Source: Allantophomopsis cytisporea
Taxonomy: Eukaryota; Ascomycota; Leotiomycetes; Phacidiales; Phacidiaceae
Reading direction: 5' to 3'
DNA length: 64,000 nucleotides
Assembly (NCBI GenBank): GCA_024752435.1
Contig: CP103036.1
Span: 310,001-374,000, forward strand
The notes below the pieces were generated by a model, which made no database searches, was not told where the DNA came from, and saw only the letters and a program-made list of their open reading frames with translations. Made by a program: the position numbers and the translations under genes. Below are positions 46,356 through 59,225 of this stretch, piece after piece (positions within the stretch are counted from its first letter, which is position 1; every line of letters starts with the position of its first letter).

Positions 46356-47557
46356 TTAACTTTGACCAATGTGGCGCTCATTCTCGGGTTTCCAGGTTCC
46401 TGAATTGTATCAGCAACTGTGTTCAAAATAATAATGTTTCATTTGTCTTTACCTTCAAATTCATGCTTTACGAAAGCCATTGGATCATCATAGCCCTTGG
46501 CGCCCATTTGCTGCACACCAGGCGAGAAACTCGTGATTGGAAGTACGATAACATCTCCAACCTTCTTTGGAGCAGTCATACCAGTGAAGTCTGGCCATGA
46601 GATGTTGCGGCCACTTGCAACCACATCGAAGTATCTTGGGTCGTTGAAATAGTTGAAGACGGAATCAGTCCAGATAGCAGGTCCAGTGAATTCGACAACG
46701 CTCTTGTCCGCTGCCTTGAGAGTACCAGCTCTTTTTCTCTTCAATGTCTCCTTTGTAATCGCCGTCACAATTTCACGAAGTACTGGGTGACCGGGCTTCG
46801 ATTGAATAGTCCATTGACAGAATTGAATGCGGCGCGAGTACCACTCTGCCCAATCTGGACGATCTGGGTCTGCTTCGATTCCAACAACCAGTCCAATCAG
46901 TTCTTGAGGTACGGAACTTGGAATCCAGTCAGCGGCGGATCTGAGTGCGTAGGTGTCAATGTCAGAGTAGATGCCTCCTCTAGCCAAGAGAATAAGATAA
47001 CGGAAAAAGTCGGCCTTTAATACTGGCAATGGCAAGGCGTCATAAGCTTCAAGGACTTCAGGAACGCCAGAGTAAAGGTGTCTCATAAGATGGACAGCAA
47101 CATCATCGGTGACAACCTCGTGAACGAAACCCTCATGTTTCTCTGTCCAGCTCGCTTCCGCAGGACGAAAAGATTCTCCGAAATGTCCAGAAGAGGGGGT
47201 ATATTTCCATGTTTGCCAGATGTATGCTGGGAACTTGACTTCGACGTCGTAGGGGAATTGGTATGCCAGCTTTTCCTGTATGGTAGCCTTGGAGAAGTCG
47301 CCTAGTGTCTGCTGGCTCGGTGCTTGCTTGCTTCCCGATTCTGGCTTTAATTTGATTTCGTCGATTGGTGGGCTGGGAGGTGTCTTCTCGTGTTCGGTCT
47401 CGGAACTCGTTTGTTGTGTCGCATCGTTGGTATTCGCTACTCCTCCTTCTTCGACTTTGTAGTCATTGGGACCGGTATGCACATGTGTGTGCGATAAAAT
47501 AAATAAGGCCGTGAGGAAGAAAGCCGCTGCCGCCAGCGCTTTTCTGAAGGTAATCAT
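46356..47557 (-). CDS. och1: Och1-like initiation-specific alpha-1,6-mannosyltransferase
   Basis: Two exons, complement of 46453-47557 and 46356-46399, joined across a 53-nt intron with a GTAAAG donor and TTCAG acceptor; gives 382 aa. The 44-nt last exon restores the usual family end (HEFEGTWKPENERH). GT32-type Golgi enzyme that adds the first alpha-1,6-mannose of the fungal N-glycan outer chain. It is a type II membrane protein: a short cytoplasmic MITFRKA, a signal anchor (AAAAFFLTALFIL, about 9-21), a Ser/Thr/Pro-rich stem to about 105, then the catalytic domain with IWQTWKY, FFRYLILLARGGIYSDIDTY holding the DxD motif (Asp199, Asp201; here given as GGIYSDIDTYA), and GPAIWTD. Och1 versus the closely related Hoc1 cannot be separated here. 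Confidence 0.92.
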
Positions 47558-48108
47558 ATCGCAGAATTGGTGTTGTTTGTTGTGCGACGACTGGAGGCCT
47601 GGTGTGTGTATGGTACAAGGCGTTCAAGCCTCGGAAATTTGTTAGCTTCCAAAAGCAAAGTGTAGATTGTCCGAGGCGGTTGAACAGCGTCGTTTTTAAG
47701 TGCTTTCTCCGTAGAATAAATAAAGCAAGCTCACGATCTGCCAAGGATGAGAAGGCTATGCTGTGACTCGTGCGAGACTGGGCTGTTTTATCCACAAATG
47801 TTGATGGAGAAGACGTTTGAGAAGCAAAATACCCCAGAATTGTGAGAACGAATAGGCGACGCGCGGTCACTAACTACATGTGCGTACTCAACAATTCCCC
47901 TTGCAATAGTGTTGGAGAAGTGTACAGCACAGTACAATAGAGTAGTCCTAGAAGAATTGAGGTTGAGGGATTATTGTAGGCGGAGGGGGGAGGGGGGAAA
48001 CAACGATTGATAAAGGCAGAAATTGCTAGGATTGTAGATAAGTTGAGAGCAAGAGTGGAAGGGAACTTGTTGGATATCTATGGTCTTGTCTTCCTGGTTT
48101 TGCTTTGA

Positions 48109-48134
48109 ATGTATGTATGTATGTATGTATGTAG
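48109..48134. repeat. (TGTA)n microsatellite
   Basis: Six TGTA units, read directly. Confidence 0.9.
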
Positions 48135-48680
48135 GCCAGTAGGTAGGTTGGTAGGTGCCTTGTTATCTGTGAGCAAGGGTATCTGGAGGAGGAGAATGTG
48201 TGGCTTTTGACGAGCAGAGTGGCCGAATAGAGAGGCTCCGGTCTGAAAACGATTTGGGGGGGTTTTACGTAGCGAAGAGCCGTTGAAACAAGACAAGACA
48301 ACGAAACGAACAAACTCAACAACGGACCGTCTTGGACAGATAGACGGACAGACTTAGGTTGGGCCATTGAGATTATGATGATAAGTTTCCGTTCCCACTC
48401 CACATCTGAGGCGTTTGACAAGTAACAAGCAGCTTGCTTAGGATATGGAGAAGAAGTGGGTACTTTTGTCGTACTGGAGTAAGTAATCCCAGTCAATTCC
48501 CGCCCATTCCCAGTCATTTGGACCAAATACAATGAATCTTCTTGCTCTCCGTATGGATGGAAAGATACACACAGTCTATACTCCGTATATACATACATAT
48601 ATAACATATTGCCCATACAGTATGGGGTAGGTCGTACAGACTGATGTGATTTTGGACTCTCCTTGCGCCTACTTTTTATC

Positions 48681-48718
48681 TTTCCCCTTCCCCTTCCCCT
48701 TCCCTTTCCCTTTCCCTC
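48681..48718. repeat. TTCCCC/TTCCCT pyrimidine hexamer array
   Basis: About six hexamers, pure pyrimidine on the plus strand; a candidate triplex-forming (H-DNA) mirror tract. Confidence 0.85.
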
Positions 48719-51700
48719 TTCTCTCAGTTTCTTCTTGTTTTATCCAATGGTCACATACTCCGTTCACAAGCAATAGTTATCTGTGTCAAGCCCATGTCAA
48801 TTAATAACAGGAAGACCGGCGCAATGAAAGTGGCACAGTTGTGTGGGCTGAGGGAATATCCGAGCTGATGACGATAAACGGCGTAAGATGTAGATCAGCA
48901 CCTGGCCTGGCGCATCCTCCAACCCAAACAGACTTTGCTGGATCACAGTGGGGGCAAGGGACTGACTGGTGATGACTGATGGCCGATGGCCGATGGATAA
49001 AATTGATTGACAGTAGTGAGAATACTGTATAAGTAGATGTAGCTTGATGGAATAGGCACTTTTCTAATTTTGCTTTTTCCTTCCTTATTCCACCATCAAA
49101 AAAGCTTTGCTTGCCAAGAAGCACTGCCCGGATTCTATTTGATGCTTTTCAGTACAGCTGGTTGTAGAAAAAAAAAAAGACGTGGTGGTGATGCGGCGTT
49201 GCAGGATAGAATATCAGAGAAGCACCAAAGCTTGAAATTCCTTTTTCTCTTCTGCTTGAGTATCTGCAGGCTTGCTACTACCCTTGCTTTCAGTAGATGT
49301 ATCTATCGTAGGTAATACGGGAAACACAATACCTATGCAGCGGACTCTCAGCCAAGGCAAGCTGTCCTTCACGATCTCATTTCAAGGATGTTGTTCCTGC
49401 GTGCGAAGTGTATGATGAACTACAGGCGTTATTGTATGATATCACATGTATTGAAGTACGTACCACGAGTATCTGCAATCGGTGTTCATCCGTATATTGT
49501 GAAGCTTTGGTTGTCTTCTCTTTGGGGCGCCTCATCCAAAAAGAGAGACGTGGAAAACTCTCACACCTTATCGGGCTTATTGTATAATACATACGTACCT
49601 TAGTACGCAGTAAGTAGCGAATCCAGACCAGCCCTACCTCTCGAGTTCATCGTACTACATTTCGTTGAACTCAACGCACGATATAATAGTACAGTATAGC
49701 TCGTATAGATCTGTATCATACTCTATTCTATGAATACCTTACTCCTCACTCTGGTACTTGCTTACCTTACACTACAGCCCGCTGTTCGTGGATTCCGCAG
49801 CTAGATGCCGTGGAACGTACGTTAATCCTCTACGCCAGTAAGTACCTTAGTCGAGCTTACGCGCAAGCCCGCCAGCCCACGGCTCATCGAGTCCACGCAG
49901 ACAGTGCGCTTCGAAAGCTGGCGCAAACCAGCAGCCCCTCCAAACTCTCATACTTACAAGTACATAGGTACATACGTACAGAACAAGTAATTAGCCTATA
50001 TTATACAGACTACCTAATATGGGTTGAGAAGGATTATCATCATTGTTCTCGTCCTTATCACCTCACTTACCCTTCGCCGTATAAGTCGTTGATGGGGGAT
50101 ATGCATAATGAAGTATGCGCCATTGGCTTTGTTTCCATCCAAGCAGATACGCAGCAGAGCTTGTGAATTGCACACGGAGTTGTGTGCAAACAAGGCAGGT
50201 CGATCATCCGTTTGTCCATTCATTCATCCATTGATTGATTCATTCACAGAAGCTCCTCTGGTATACAGTATGTACTACGTAGCTGATGTAGATACCTGGT
50301 GCTGCTCTACGAAACCAGTTCGGATCAGATCATCTGTTCAACAACCACTTCAATCCAAATTCACCAAGGCGATTAGTCGTCACTCTAAGAGGCCTCGTAA
50401 TCCCCAACCAACCTGCAACAATATTGTGGTATTTTAGCATATCGATTCACAGCCAGTCTTTCCATTTCCAGTGGCTGGTCTGGTGGTCCAGGGGGGTTCA
50501 TCAGGGCATCAGGGCATCAGGGCAAGCACCAAGCACTCGGCGGCAAACAGTGTTGCATTTCAGCATGAGATCTTGGACGTGAGGGCTAAGCTTTTGTCCC
50601 CGAAATAGCGTTGTCCACTGAGACTTGTCACTGGCGAGCACTTAAGTCGTTACATACCCGCAAGGAAGCAATCCTGGTCAGCAAACGCCTCCACTCACGT
50701 ATGGAGAATGAGGCACGGTGACACGACGCTGCCAAGGATACGTACATACGATCTGGACCTTTGGGGCGAGTACATATTCACGCAATCCGGGATTTTGTGC
50801 AAATTGTTCATCCTCATACATGATACGTGGACGGACAGTCTATCGAACGCCCGGATGAACTCCCCAAACACAACTTGCAAAAGTCATCTGCCGGTAGAGT
50901 GCTCGATATTCCACGTAACTATGCAAAACGTCTCTCGCTGCTTTCGCGATCAGATATTCCGTGGAGAAGAGTGAGCCCCCTCCCCCCCTTTGAAAGTCCC
51001 ATCCTCGATCACGAGCGGCGATCATACAGGCACAGGACCCCGCGCACCGACATCCTGCATTTCGAATCTGGAACGGATAATCACGAACTCTCAATTCCAA
51101 ACCATCAAAGGAGAACAACATTCAAATGACCCTAGGAATACGATATGTGATGCCTCGCTCGCCCTTATGGATACCTTGCATTCGTGAGAAAAAAGAACAT
51201 TCCATTCCAGAAGTAGCTGGGAATGTGCCCATTTTTACCCAGATACATTCCCCACATCAATTGTACTATTTACCTACTCAAATAACATCCGACTCATGTA
51301 CGTAGTAGCAGAGGTGCTACTGCGTATGTATTTATAATACACCAACAATACATAGAAATGCTTCATTTTTCGTACTTTATATGAAGCAGATCTTCTCGAT
51401 TCGTGGCCATGCACGTGCCAGGTATGAGATGGCTCCGTACTACAGCAAAGGTACCAGAGAATGTGGTGGCGCGTATTCCGAAGGCCAAGTCATGTAGGGT
51501 GAATCCCATGCTGTGTGACCTTGGCCACATCTATGTCCGAAAGTTATGCGCCTTCACATATCATGAGTTGAAAGTTGGATGTGGCAATCAGTGAGTAGGT
51601 AGATAGGTTGATTGTGTAGGGCTAGCTCAAGAGGTACATTATATAAATCAACAATTACCAAGACAGTAACTTCATGAAATGGTCCATAATAAAAAAGGGA

Positions 51701-52476
51701 CCGTAAGTGATACTTCTAATTGTCAAACTTCGCTCACTTAGTTAGTACACCTCCCTCAAAATTCCACTCTTCATCTTCTTGCTGTGAGGTATGCTACTCG
51801 AGATACGGTTTCTGAGGAGCTTGGCTGCCAAGCACGGGAGATCTCCCTGTCTCCATATCCTCTATTACGTCGAGAAGAAAACAGCCATCTTGGACCTAGC
51901 TGGCGCCTCGACATCTCTTGCTAGTGAAGTAAATGGTCACTTGACTGTCGCCGACATATCGATGGTGATCAAGTAAATGATGATTTTCAAGATGGTGACG
52001 AGAATCTGATACAAAACGTGATGGTGCTTCGTTTGCACGACCGATCAACAAGAGCTAACGGATGGAATCTGGAAGGAAGAAATTTAAGGTCAATGAGTGG
52101 GTTTCGTACTCTGTAACTCATGATGCCCTGTGAGATAATGAATGTTTGTAAAAAGAAAGAAAATGGAAAGGCAAAGGCAAATAGATAAGAATTGCTGATC
52201 AATGCTATAACCTTTTACAATCAAGATTTCCAAGGTGACGAGGATCGATCTTGGGCTTGAGGTGTTGAGGCTTTATGTAGAAGTCAAGAGTTTACGTGGT
52301 TTGGTGCCCAGGAGCTTTGATACTACAAACTTTCAAGTCTTTGCTAACGTTAAATGGTTGGATACGCTTCACTTTATGTACGAATTGCCCTTGGTCGAAT
52401 ATGATCTGTTTACAAAGTTGCTGTACTTCCCTCAGAGGTCTGCACCAAGTCAGCATATGGTCAAGTCATTATGATC

Positions 52477-54717
52477 TCAAAAATCAGATCCGCATACCTC
52501 TTCGAAAAGCACAAGCACAGTCCCCGCTTTACAAATATCCTAAAGCCGTCAGCCAATATCTTCAGCGAAAGAAAGCACCATACTCACCCCCTCCTTATGC
52601 GCCATCTTGGCAACAATCCCGTTCTGTGGACTCCTAATGACCGTCTCCATCTTCATACTCTCAATAACCACCAGCGCCTGATCCTTAACAACCCCATCGC
52701 CCTCCTTGACCTCATTCCTGAGAACTTTGCACGGCATAGGTGCGAGCACGCTATTTGTCACATCCTTGAGCCCAAGTGCCTTCTCGTGCCATTTGGGCGT
52801 AGCAAGCGCCAGTTCAGTCTTCTTGCCATGCTGGAACAGCGTGATTCGGTTACCGTCGGTGATGAGCGTGCTTTCGATGCGGGTGTGTGGAAAGTACGTT
52901 GAGATTGTGGGGAGGCCGGGCTGACAAATGACGTTTGAGAAGGCTGAGTCTATTCCAGTGCCGATGACGGTGATGTCGAACATATTTCTATCGACCTGGA
53001 CCACTATAACTTCTATAAGATCTTTTTCTGGATCTGTAGTAAACTTGAATGATCTATGCGTAGTGGAACCAAATCCAATATCTTGACCGTGTGGTCCAGA
53101 TTGTACGCTTTGTTGTCGGTCAGACGCTTCTCTCATGAGGAGACCTAATGCTGCTTGGGCATAACATTCCACCTCAACAACATCCGGGGTGAATAATTCG
53201 CTGTTGTACTTCTGTATATATCCTGTCTCGACTTGGCCGCTCATAAATGCCGGGCTCTGGCATATCTTCTTCAGAAATTCGATATTGGTGCTCAAACCAA
53301 CAACTTCGTACTCCTGAAGAGCAGCATATAACTTTCTCAATGTCGCTTCTCTAGTCGGGCCACTGACAATAAGTTTTGCTATCATACCGTCATAAGACGA
53401 TGAGACAGTATCCCCCTGAACAAAACCAGCATCAATACGAACGCTCTCGGACACCTTGGGTGTGCGCAAATGCACTAGTTTCCCTGAGTCTGGCATGAAG
53501 TTCTGATCTGGATTCTCGGCATAGATGCGAGCTTCGATCGCCCATCCACGCTCCGCGATGCGTTCAGCAATCTGATCTTGGTTGAGTGGGAGAGGTTCCC
53601 CGGCTGCGACTTTGAATTGCCACGAAACAAGATCTTCTCCAGTGATGGCTTCCGTAACTGGATGTTCTACTTGAAGCCTTGTGTTCATCTCCATGAAGAA
53701 GAAATCATTGGTGTCGTTGTCAAATATAACTGTAGTTATCAGACTATATTTAGAATATATTTCAAAGTGATGAGAATGGTAAAACTTACACTCAACTGTC
53801 CCAGCTCCTTCATATCCTACAGCCAGAGCCGCAGCACGTGCTTTTCCCCAGAGATCTTGTCTAATATTCTCAACCAAGTTTGGAGCGGGAGCCTCTTCTA
53901 GGATCTTTTGGTGTCTTCTTTGTAAACTGCAATCTCTCTCGCCCAGTGCAACCGCATTACCGTACTTATCCGCAAATATCTGAACTTCAATGTGCCTTGG
54001 AGTAGTAATGTACTTCTCAACCAGCATTTCATCATCGCCGAACGAGTTTCGTCCCTCACTCTTTGCACTCTCAAGTTTATCCAAAAACTCCTCCTCATTC
54101 AGAACGATACGCATACCCTTCCCACCACCTCCCCGCACAGCTTTGACCAAAACCGGAAATCCTATTTTCCTAGACTCTTCCAAGAGATAGCCGGGATCCT
54201 GATTACCACCGTGGTAGCCAGGAATACACGGCACCCCAGCAGCGATCATGATCTCTTTGCTCCGACTCTTATTGCCCATAGCCTCAATAGCCTTCCAAGG
54301 TGGCCCGATAAAAATCAATCCCTCCTCTCCACATCGCTTCGCAAAAGCCGAATTCTCACTCAGAAAGCCATACCCAGGATGCAGGGCGACGCAGCCCTGC
54401 TCCTTCGCAACCTTGATGATCCTCTCGCCATCCAGATACGCCGATGGCGGTCCAAGGTTGACGGCAAAGGGAGACGAGAGAGCATGCTGGGACCGCGCAT
54501 CTGGATCCGTGTATATAGTCGTGCAGCGAATACCATACGAAGCTGCGGTGCGGCCAACTCGAAGAGCAATCTCGCCCCGGTTGGCAATAAGTACAGAGGT
54601 GATGGGGGTGGATTGCGGTGTTGGAGGTGAAGCTACGGCTGTCGAGTGATATCTGAGGCGGGGTGCGCGTACTGCTGCTGCAAGAGCGATTGTTCGACTG
54701 GTGGAAGCAGAGCGCAT
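52477..54717 (-). CDS. mccA: 3-methylcrotonyl-CoA carboxylase, biotin-containing alpha subunit
   Basis: Three exons, complement of 53790-54717, 52588-53729 and 52477-52539 (introns 60 and 48 nt), giving 710 aa. Mitochondrial leucine catabolism: carboxylates 3-methylcrotonyl-CoA with the beta subunit, which is not in this window. Domains: Arg/Ser/Ala presequence (MRSASTSRTIALAAAVRAPRLR), biotin carboxylase N-domain (VLIANRGEIALRV), ATP-grasp with VRGGGGKGMRI, EKYITTPRHIEVQIFAD and the FMEMNTRLQVEHPVTE active-site block, BC C-domain, a BT-type linker domain and the biotinyl domain with VIESMKMET (biotinylated Lys669). The third exon (DICKAGTVLVLFEE) completes the biotinyl fold. Skipping the last intron would end the protein in a non-conserved sequence. 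The first intron is 60 nt and stop-free, so retention would insert 20 residues inside the ATP-grasp domain. Confidence 0.97.
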
Positions 54718-55774
54718 GGTTTCTTGCTTTTCACTTGGACTTTGGGGTGCTTGAAATGTATGTACGTGATGATGTTATTGCCAGTGCGCTCACATGATCT
54801 TGTGTTGTTACACAGTTCTTCGAAACGGGACAGGACAAGAATGTACAAGAGGAGTAGGAAGTACAATAGACAGAAGAGATGATTTGCAGAGAGCGTAGAA
54901 TTTGAGTATTCACTTGGTAAATAGGTAACAAGGTGCTTCTGATGGAGGATAAGTGGCTTGCATACAGATGATCATGAAGTTACCGGAAGTAAGGCGAGGC
55001 ATCGTATCAATCAGAGATGAACCTCTGATTGCCGTGACTAGCCGGCACCGAGGAAGGTCAGCCAGGTGTATATGTCCGGGGTTATCTGGCGCGGGGGTGA
55101 GCATTAGTCGGCAACGCGGGGTCGGCCGCTCAAAAGCCACATCCAACCACCCTATGGTGTCCTGTCCTATCTACAAATCTGCGTGGGATAATTCGAATTG
55201 AAGTAATGTATGTATATATACATACACCTACCTGAATAATATGGACACTCCATGCTCCAGTCTGAAGACCTTAACCTTATTTGCCCGGATGTGTTGGCCA
55301 TACGTATAGTTGAACAACAAGTACATCATATCGAGGATGATGCCCAAATATTGGGATATTGGTGGAATCTTGCACATGATATTCTCATAACATCTAGATT
55401 CGTTCTTCACAGTGCTAAACCATTGCTGAAAGACCACAAATTATAATTTAGTATGTATATCTGTCAAACAAAGCCTCTCAAACAAGAAGGTATAAGAACG
55501 CCTTAGCAATGCCAATTATTTATATACATATTCACCTCTTATGATAGAAAGGAGAACTCCCTGCACCAACCCCCCCACCCATTCCAGAACCAGAAGCATA
55601 CGCCATCAATGCCAGAAGGAAAAGAAATCATGACCGCTAATGTGATTTTTTCTTTGTCTTGCGAAAAATGCAGCATTTTCTGTGAGTATATCCGAAGTAG
55701 TAAATCCTCCCTTCTAAGCCTGCAGCACTCTTGCCAAGTGACACGTCACTGCTGTTTCTCCTCATCTACTTCCG
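54718..55774. other. Intergenic region
   Basis: 1.05 kb holding the mccA promoter and the 3' flank of the next gene. A TATATATACATACA tract sits near 55212-55225. Nothing else is recognised. Confidence 0.5.
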
Positions 55775-57500
55775 CTAATCGGGCCCGCGCGGTGTATACC
55801 GGCCTACGGCTTTTGCCCGCTCGTTGTTACGCATCCGATCCTTTTCGAGTAACAAAGTCAACTGACTCTTGCTCCTACTCAATGCATTGCCGTCCCGTGC
55901 CGCCGAGAGATCTACCATAGATGTGGATGAAGGCCTCGCTTGCACTAGGCGCTTGGGAAACATATCCTTGCCCCTTTCAAATTCAGCATTGGTTTCTAAC
56001 CGTTGTAGCTCGTCTACTGCTCTCCCTTTTCCCTTATCAAGCTTTCTCGGGGAGTCTTGCTCAGAGTTGTCGATAAGCTCTAGCATACCTGTTGCAGCTT
56101 GGTTAGAAGGCGCAAGAGTGGGACCATTTTTGAGATTCTTCGGGTGAAGAGCCAACGCTGCGATATTCTGAGTTCCTCCGGCATCGCTTGTAGACTTAGA
56201 CCGTAAAGACTTGTGGGCGACCTGGAATCCCTCACTGGTTCGAGATTCGTTTGGTGGTCTTGTATCCTTTTTTGGTTTTTTCAGCCTGGCATTGGCCTCA
56301 TCAAGTAGTGTCTGCTGAAGGTTGAGCTCGTGAAGCTCTTCTTCAGTTAGAGGCTCGGCTTCTTTGTTGTTATCGTTAGCTTGAAGTCGAAGTGATGGCG
56401 CGTTAGAAGTACTGGCTTCAGAACTCCTGCTTTTCGAATCTTCTTTCTTTTGGTGTCCAGCTTGCGTTCGATTCTTGATGACTGTCGGGGCCTTGGCGGC
56501 GGTTGTATCCTGTTGTTTGACGGGAACTTTTGGGCGTTCCTCGGCTTGTTTCATCGGCACTTGCGAGATCACATTATGTCGCGAGGATGCACCTAAATTC
56601 TTGGCCGCAGGAGCTCTCTTGCCAACGGGTGCCTTCGTAATCGTATCTGAGTTTGTGGACGACTGAGAGCTCTTCCGACGAAGAAGGGATGGCCGTTTCT
56701 TGTTCCTTGCAGCTGCGATCGCAAAGGTAGGTGCTTTTCTCTTGGCTTTTCCAGCAGCTACGCCCGACTTCTCATCTTCCTCAGTATCATTCCATTCCGG
56801 TGTAGGGGGTCGGACAATTACATGGTCATTGGGGCTATCTTCAGTATCAAAAAACTCCTTTTCCGATTCACTGACCCTTGGAGAATCCAGCGGTGTCTCC
56901 TGTGGCGAAATAAACCTTGCAGTCGGTCGTGGACCATGTGTCGAAGGCCCTCTCGACTTTTTCAAAATCGGATGAGGCATGGCCGAATTTTTCTTCGGCG
57001 CTGCTGTCGCCGCGCGAACCGGGAGATTTTCATTATCGGCCTTTGCTGCACGAACTGTCTCCAAGTTTGCTTCGCTGCTATTTCGCTGAGGTGCCGGGGT
57101 TTCCTTCGCCTGAGCTTTTACCTGAGCCTTGGCTTGAGTCTTTGCCTGAGCCGCAATTTTGGAGTTGGTCAGCCAGGCAGGAGCAGTAAAATGGCCATCG
57201 GATATATCAGTGAAGAGTCGAGCTACCGTCGCACCACATAGATTTCGCCCTCGACTTCCCCATATCCGCCACCAGTAATTTTCCAGACGCTCTGCCGTAG
57301 GATCTCGTAGTCTTCGCTTGGTCGTGGTATAGACTGTGACACGGTCAGAGAGGAGCTTTGAGACTTGCGATTCAACTGCGAGTACCTTTCCAGAGCTTCG
57401 CTATGTCCTCTTGGGGCACGGGTTGCTGGTTGATGCGCCCAATGTCTCCTGTGATCTCCGGCGAGTTTACAACTATGCCGCGAGGCAAAGTCGACAACAT
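55775..57500 (-). CDS. AreA-GATA-like (DUF1752) domain protein
   Basis: Two exons, complement of 57386-57500 and 55775-57333, joined across a 52-nt intron (GTACTC donor, CACAG acceptor), giving 557 aa. Exon 1 has PRGIVVNSPEITGDIG and PQEDIAKLWK; the junction gives VYTTTKRRLRDPTAERLENY, followed by WWRIWGS and GATVARLFTDISDG. This RLEN-x-WWRIW core (54-63) marks the fungal GATA-like/AreA N-terminal domain (Pfam GATA_AreA, DUF1752). The rest is disordered and basic-acidic, with a conserved HPILKKSRGPS block, RFISPQETP, NKKRPSLLRRKSS and a C-terminal SKSQLTLLLEKDR, all seen in this protein type. No zinc finger is present, so it is not a GATA factor itself. A nuclear regulatory role is inferred. 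The ATG at 57500 is favoured over 57573 because it alone yields the conserved N-terminus. Confidence 0.87.
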
Positions 57501-58686
57501 CCTCGTAACGCACTGAAGATGCCGCCCTTTGGCAGACAACAGCTCTTCCCGGCAGGCAGAGAGAGCCTACCATGAAGATGCTGTGTCAGAACAGCGGCCA
57601 GCAGCTAGCGACTTGCACAAGAGGGCGGTGACATGGAGCAGCACTGACAGCTGAGCATGTGAGAAAGAAAAAAAATAAAAGTATTGAAGAAGCGGTCGCC
57701 CAACGTTTGGCGATTGTGTAGAATAGTTTGGTTTTGGCGGTCTGGCTATGCAGAAGTGGAGTGCTTGGTGTGGGGAAGATGGGAGACTTTCGCTTGTACT
57801 GTGTACACGGTCTCGAAGGACTTCTCAGTGAATTGCCGGTGCTGAAAACGTTGTCCGAGCGAGCGACGTGAGCGAAAGTGTGCGCTGAGGGGGGAAGGCT
57901 TCGATGGCCGAGGTGAATATTCGAAGGAGGAATGCGTGCGTGGGCGTTATTTTGAGCGTGTATTGGGGATGGGTGGTGCAAGTGACCGCGAGAAGTTTGG
58001 TCTAGTATGTTTGCGGGTAACGTCGTAAAATATGTACAGTCACCAGTCCGGGAGTACCTTAAAAAAGATCACTAGGTAGAGATGGTCGTTAGTCGATGGG
58101 CGCTTCGGATCTTTATGAATATGGTAGAACCTGCGGCTTTTTACGGCTTGTAAGGGATGTATATGGATGATGATGATGATGAGGTACGGTGACGAGGTAG
58201 AACGGGAGAGATGAGGAAATAGGAGGCAAGATAAGATAGATAGATGGACGTCGGATGTATTTATGAGAGATGGTCCATTAGACCGGACGGAAGCTGAGCA
58301 AGCAGCGATGCCAACGAGATAGGTATTTTATCTGGACCAGTATATGTCAATTTTATCATGGAGACATGGGCAGCTGATCTATATTGGAATCATGGGATAG
58401 AAGAATTGATGTTGTTGGCAAATTTAATTCCAATCATAATCCAGGAAGGGAGGGAGGGGGAGAGCGAGATAGGTTGAGAGAGAGGGAGAGAGGCCGACGG
58501 GTGCGGTAATAAGGTAAGTAAGTCGGTAGTACCTAGGTAGATAGGAGGGAAAGTGGCATTTAATGCACAACAAGTCCGAATTAATCCACAAATATAAGGT
58601 AGATAGATAGGTCGGTTGTTGAGTTCAAGATCAGAGAGACGAGGGGGAAAAAGTAAAGTGAATTAAATAAAATAAAAAGGAAGAGG

Positions 58687-58738
58687 TAAAAAGAAAAAGA
58701 AAAAGAAAGAGAAAAAGAAAAGGAAAAAAAGAAAAAAG
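58687..58738. repeat. A/G purine tract
   Basis: About 50 nt of AAGAAA-type repeats with nearly no pyrimidines on the plus strand. Confidence 0.9.
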
Positions 58739-58954
58739 CAAAAATGATTTTATAATCAATTATCACAATAACAAATTCGGGAATTTAAAAGTATCACGGG
58801 TAGCGAGTCATATAGCTTTTTTCTTTTCTTTTTTTTTCAACACTGCATGCGGCGACAAACTGTAAGGAGGGGGGTGGATTGGGGGTTTGGGTGTGCGTGG
58901 GGGAAATGTATGGAGGGGAATATTTGAGCATGTAGGTATTTTGTGTCTGTGTAT

Positions 58955-59148
58955 ATGTAGGTATGTAGGTATGTAGATATGTAGATATGTAGATATGTAG
59001 ATATGTATGTATGTATGTATGTACGTAGTAGTATGTATGTGTTGTGTTGTGTTGTGTTGTGTTGTTTGTATGGTTTGTTATCGTGTGGGGGTGTGAGAGG
59101 GAGAGTGTCGTGTATGTATGAGGGCGAGGGTGAGGGTGAGGGTGAGGG

Positions 59149-59180
<32 letters not shown>

Positions 59181-59225
59181 TGTAAGAATGAGTGTAAGAG
59201 TGAGCGTAAGTGTGAGCGTGACCGG
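58955..59225. repeat. Compound microsatellite block (TATG, GTGTT, GGTGAG, GTGAGA)
   Basis: Four adjoining repeat types, all G/T- or G/A-rich on the plus strand: GTAGATAT/GTATGTAT (58955-59035), five GTGTT units (59038-59063), four GGTGAG units (59127-59152) and five GAGAGT-type units (59153-59180) with decayed GAGTGTAA copies beyond. Confidence 0.88.

Larger units (their letters stand above)
47558..52476. other. 4.9-kb intergenic region
   Basis: No gene can be supported. It includes the promoter of the och1-like gene, a (TGTA)n microsatellite at 48109-48134, a TTCCCC/TTCCCT pyrimidine array at 48681-48718, a GGGCATCA triplication near 50492-50525, and several 60-110 codon frames with no family signature, good start or splice structure. 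Confidence 0.5.
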
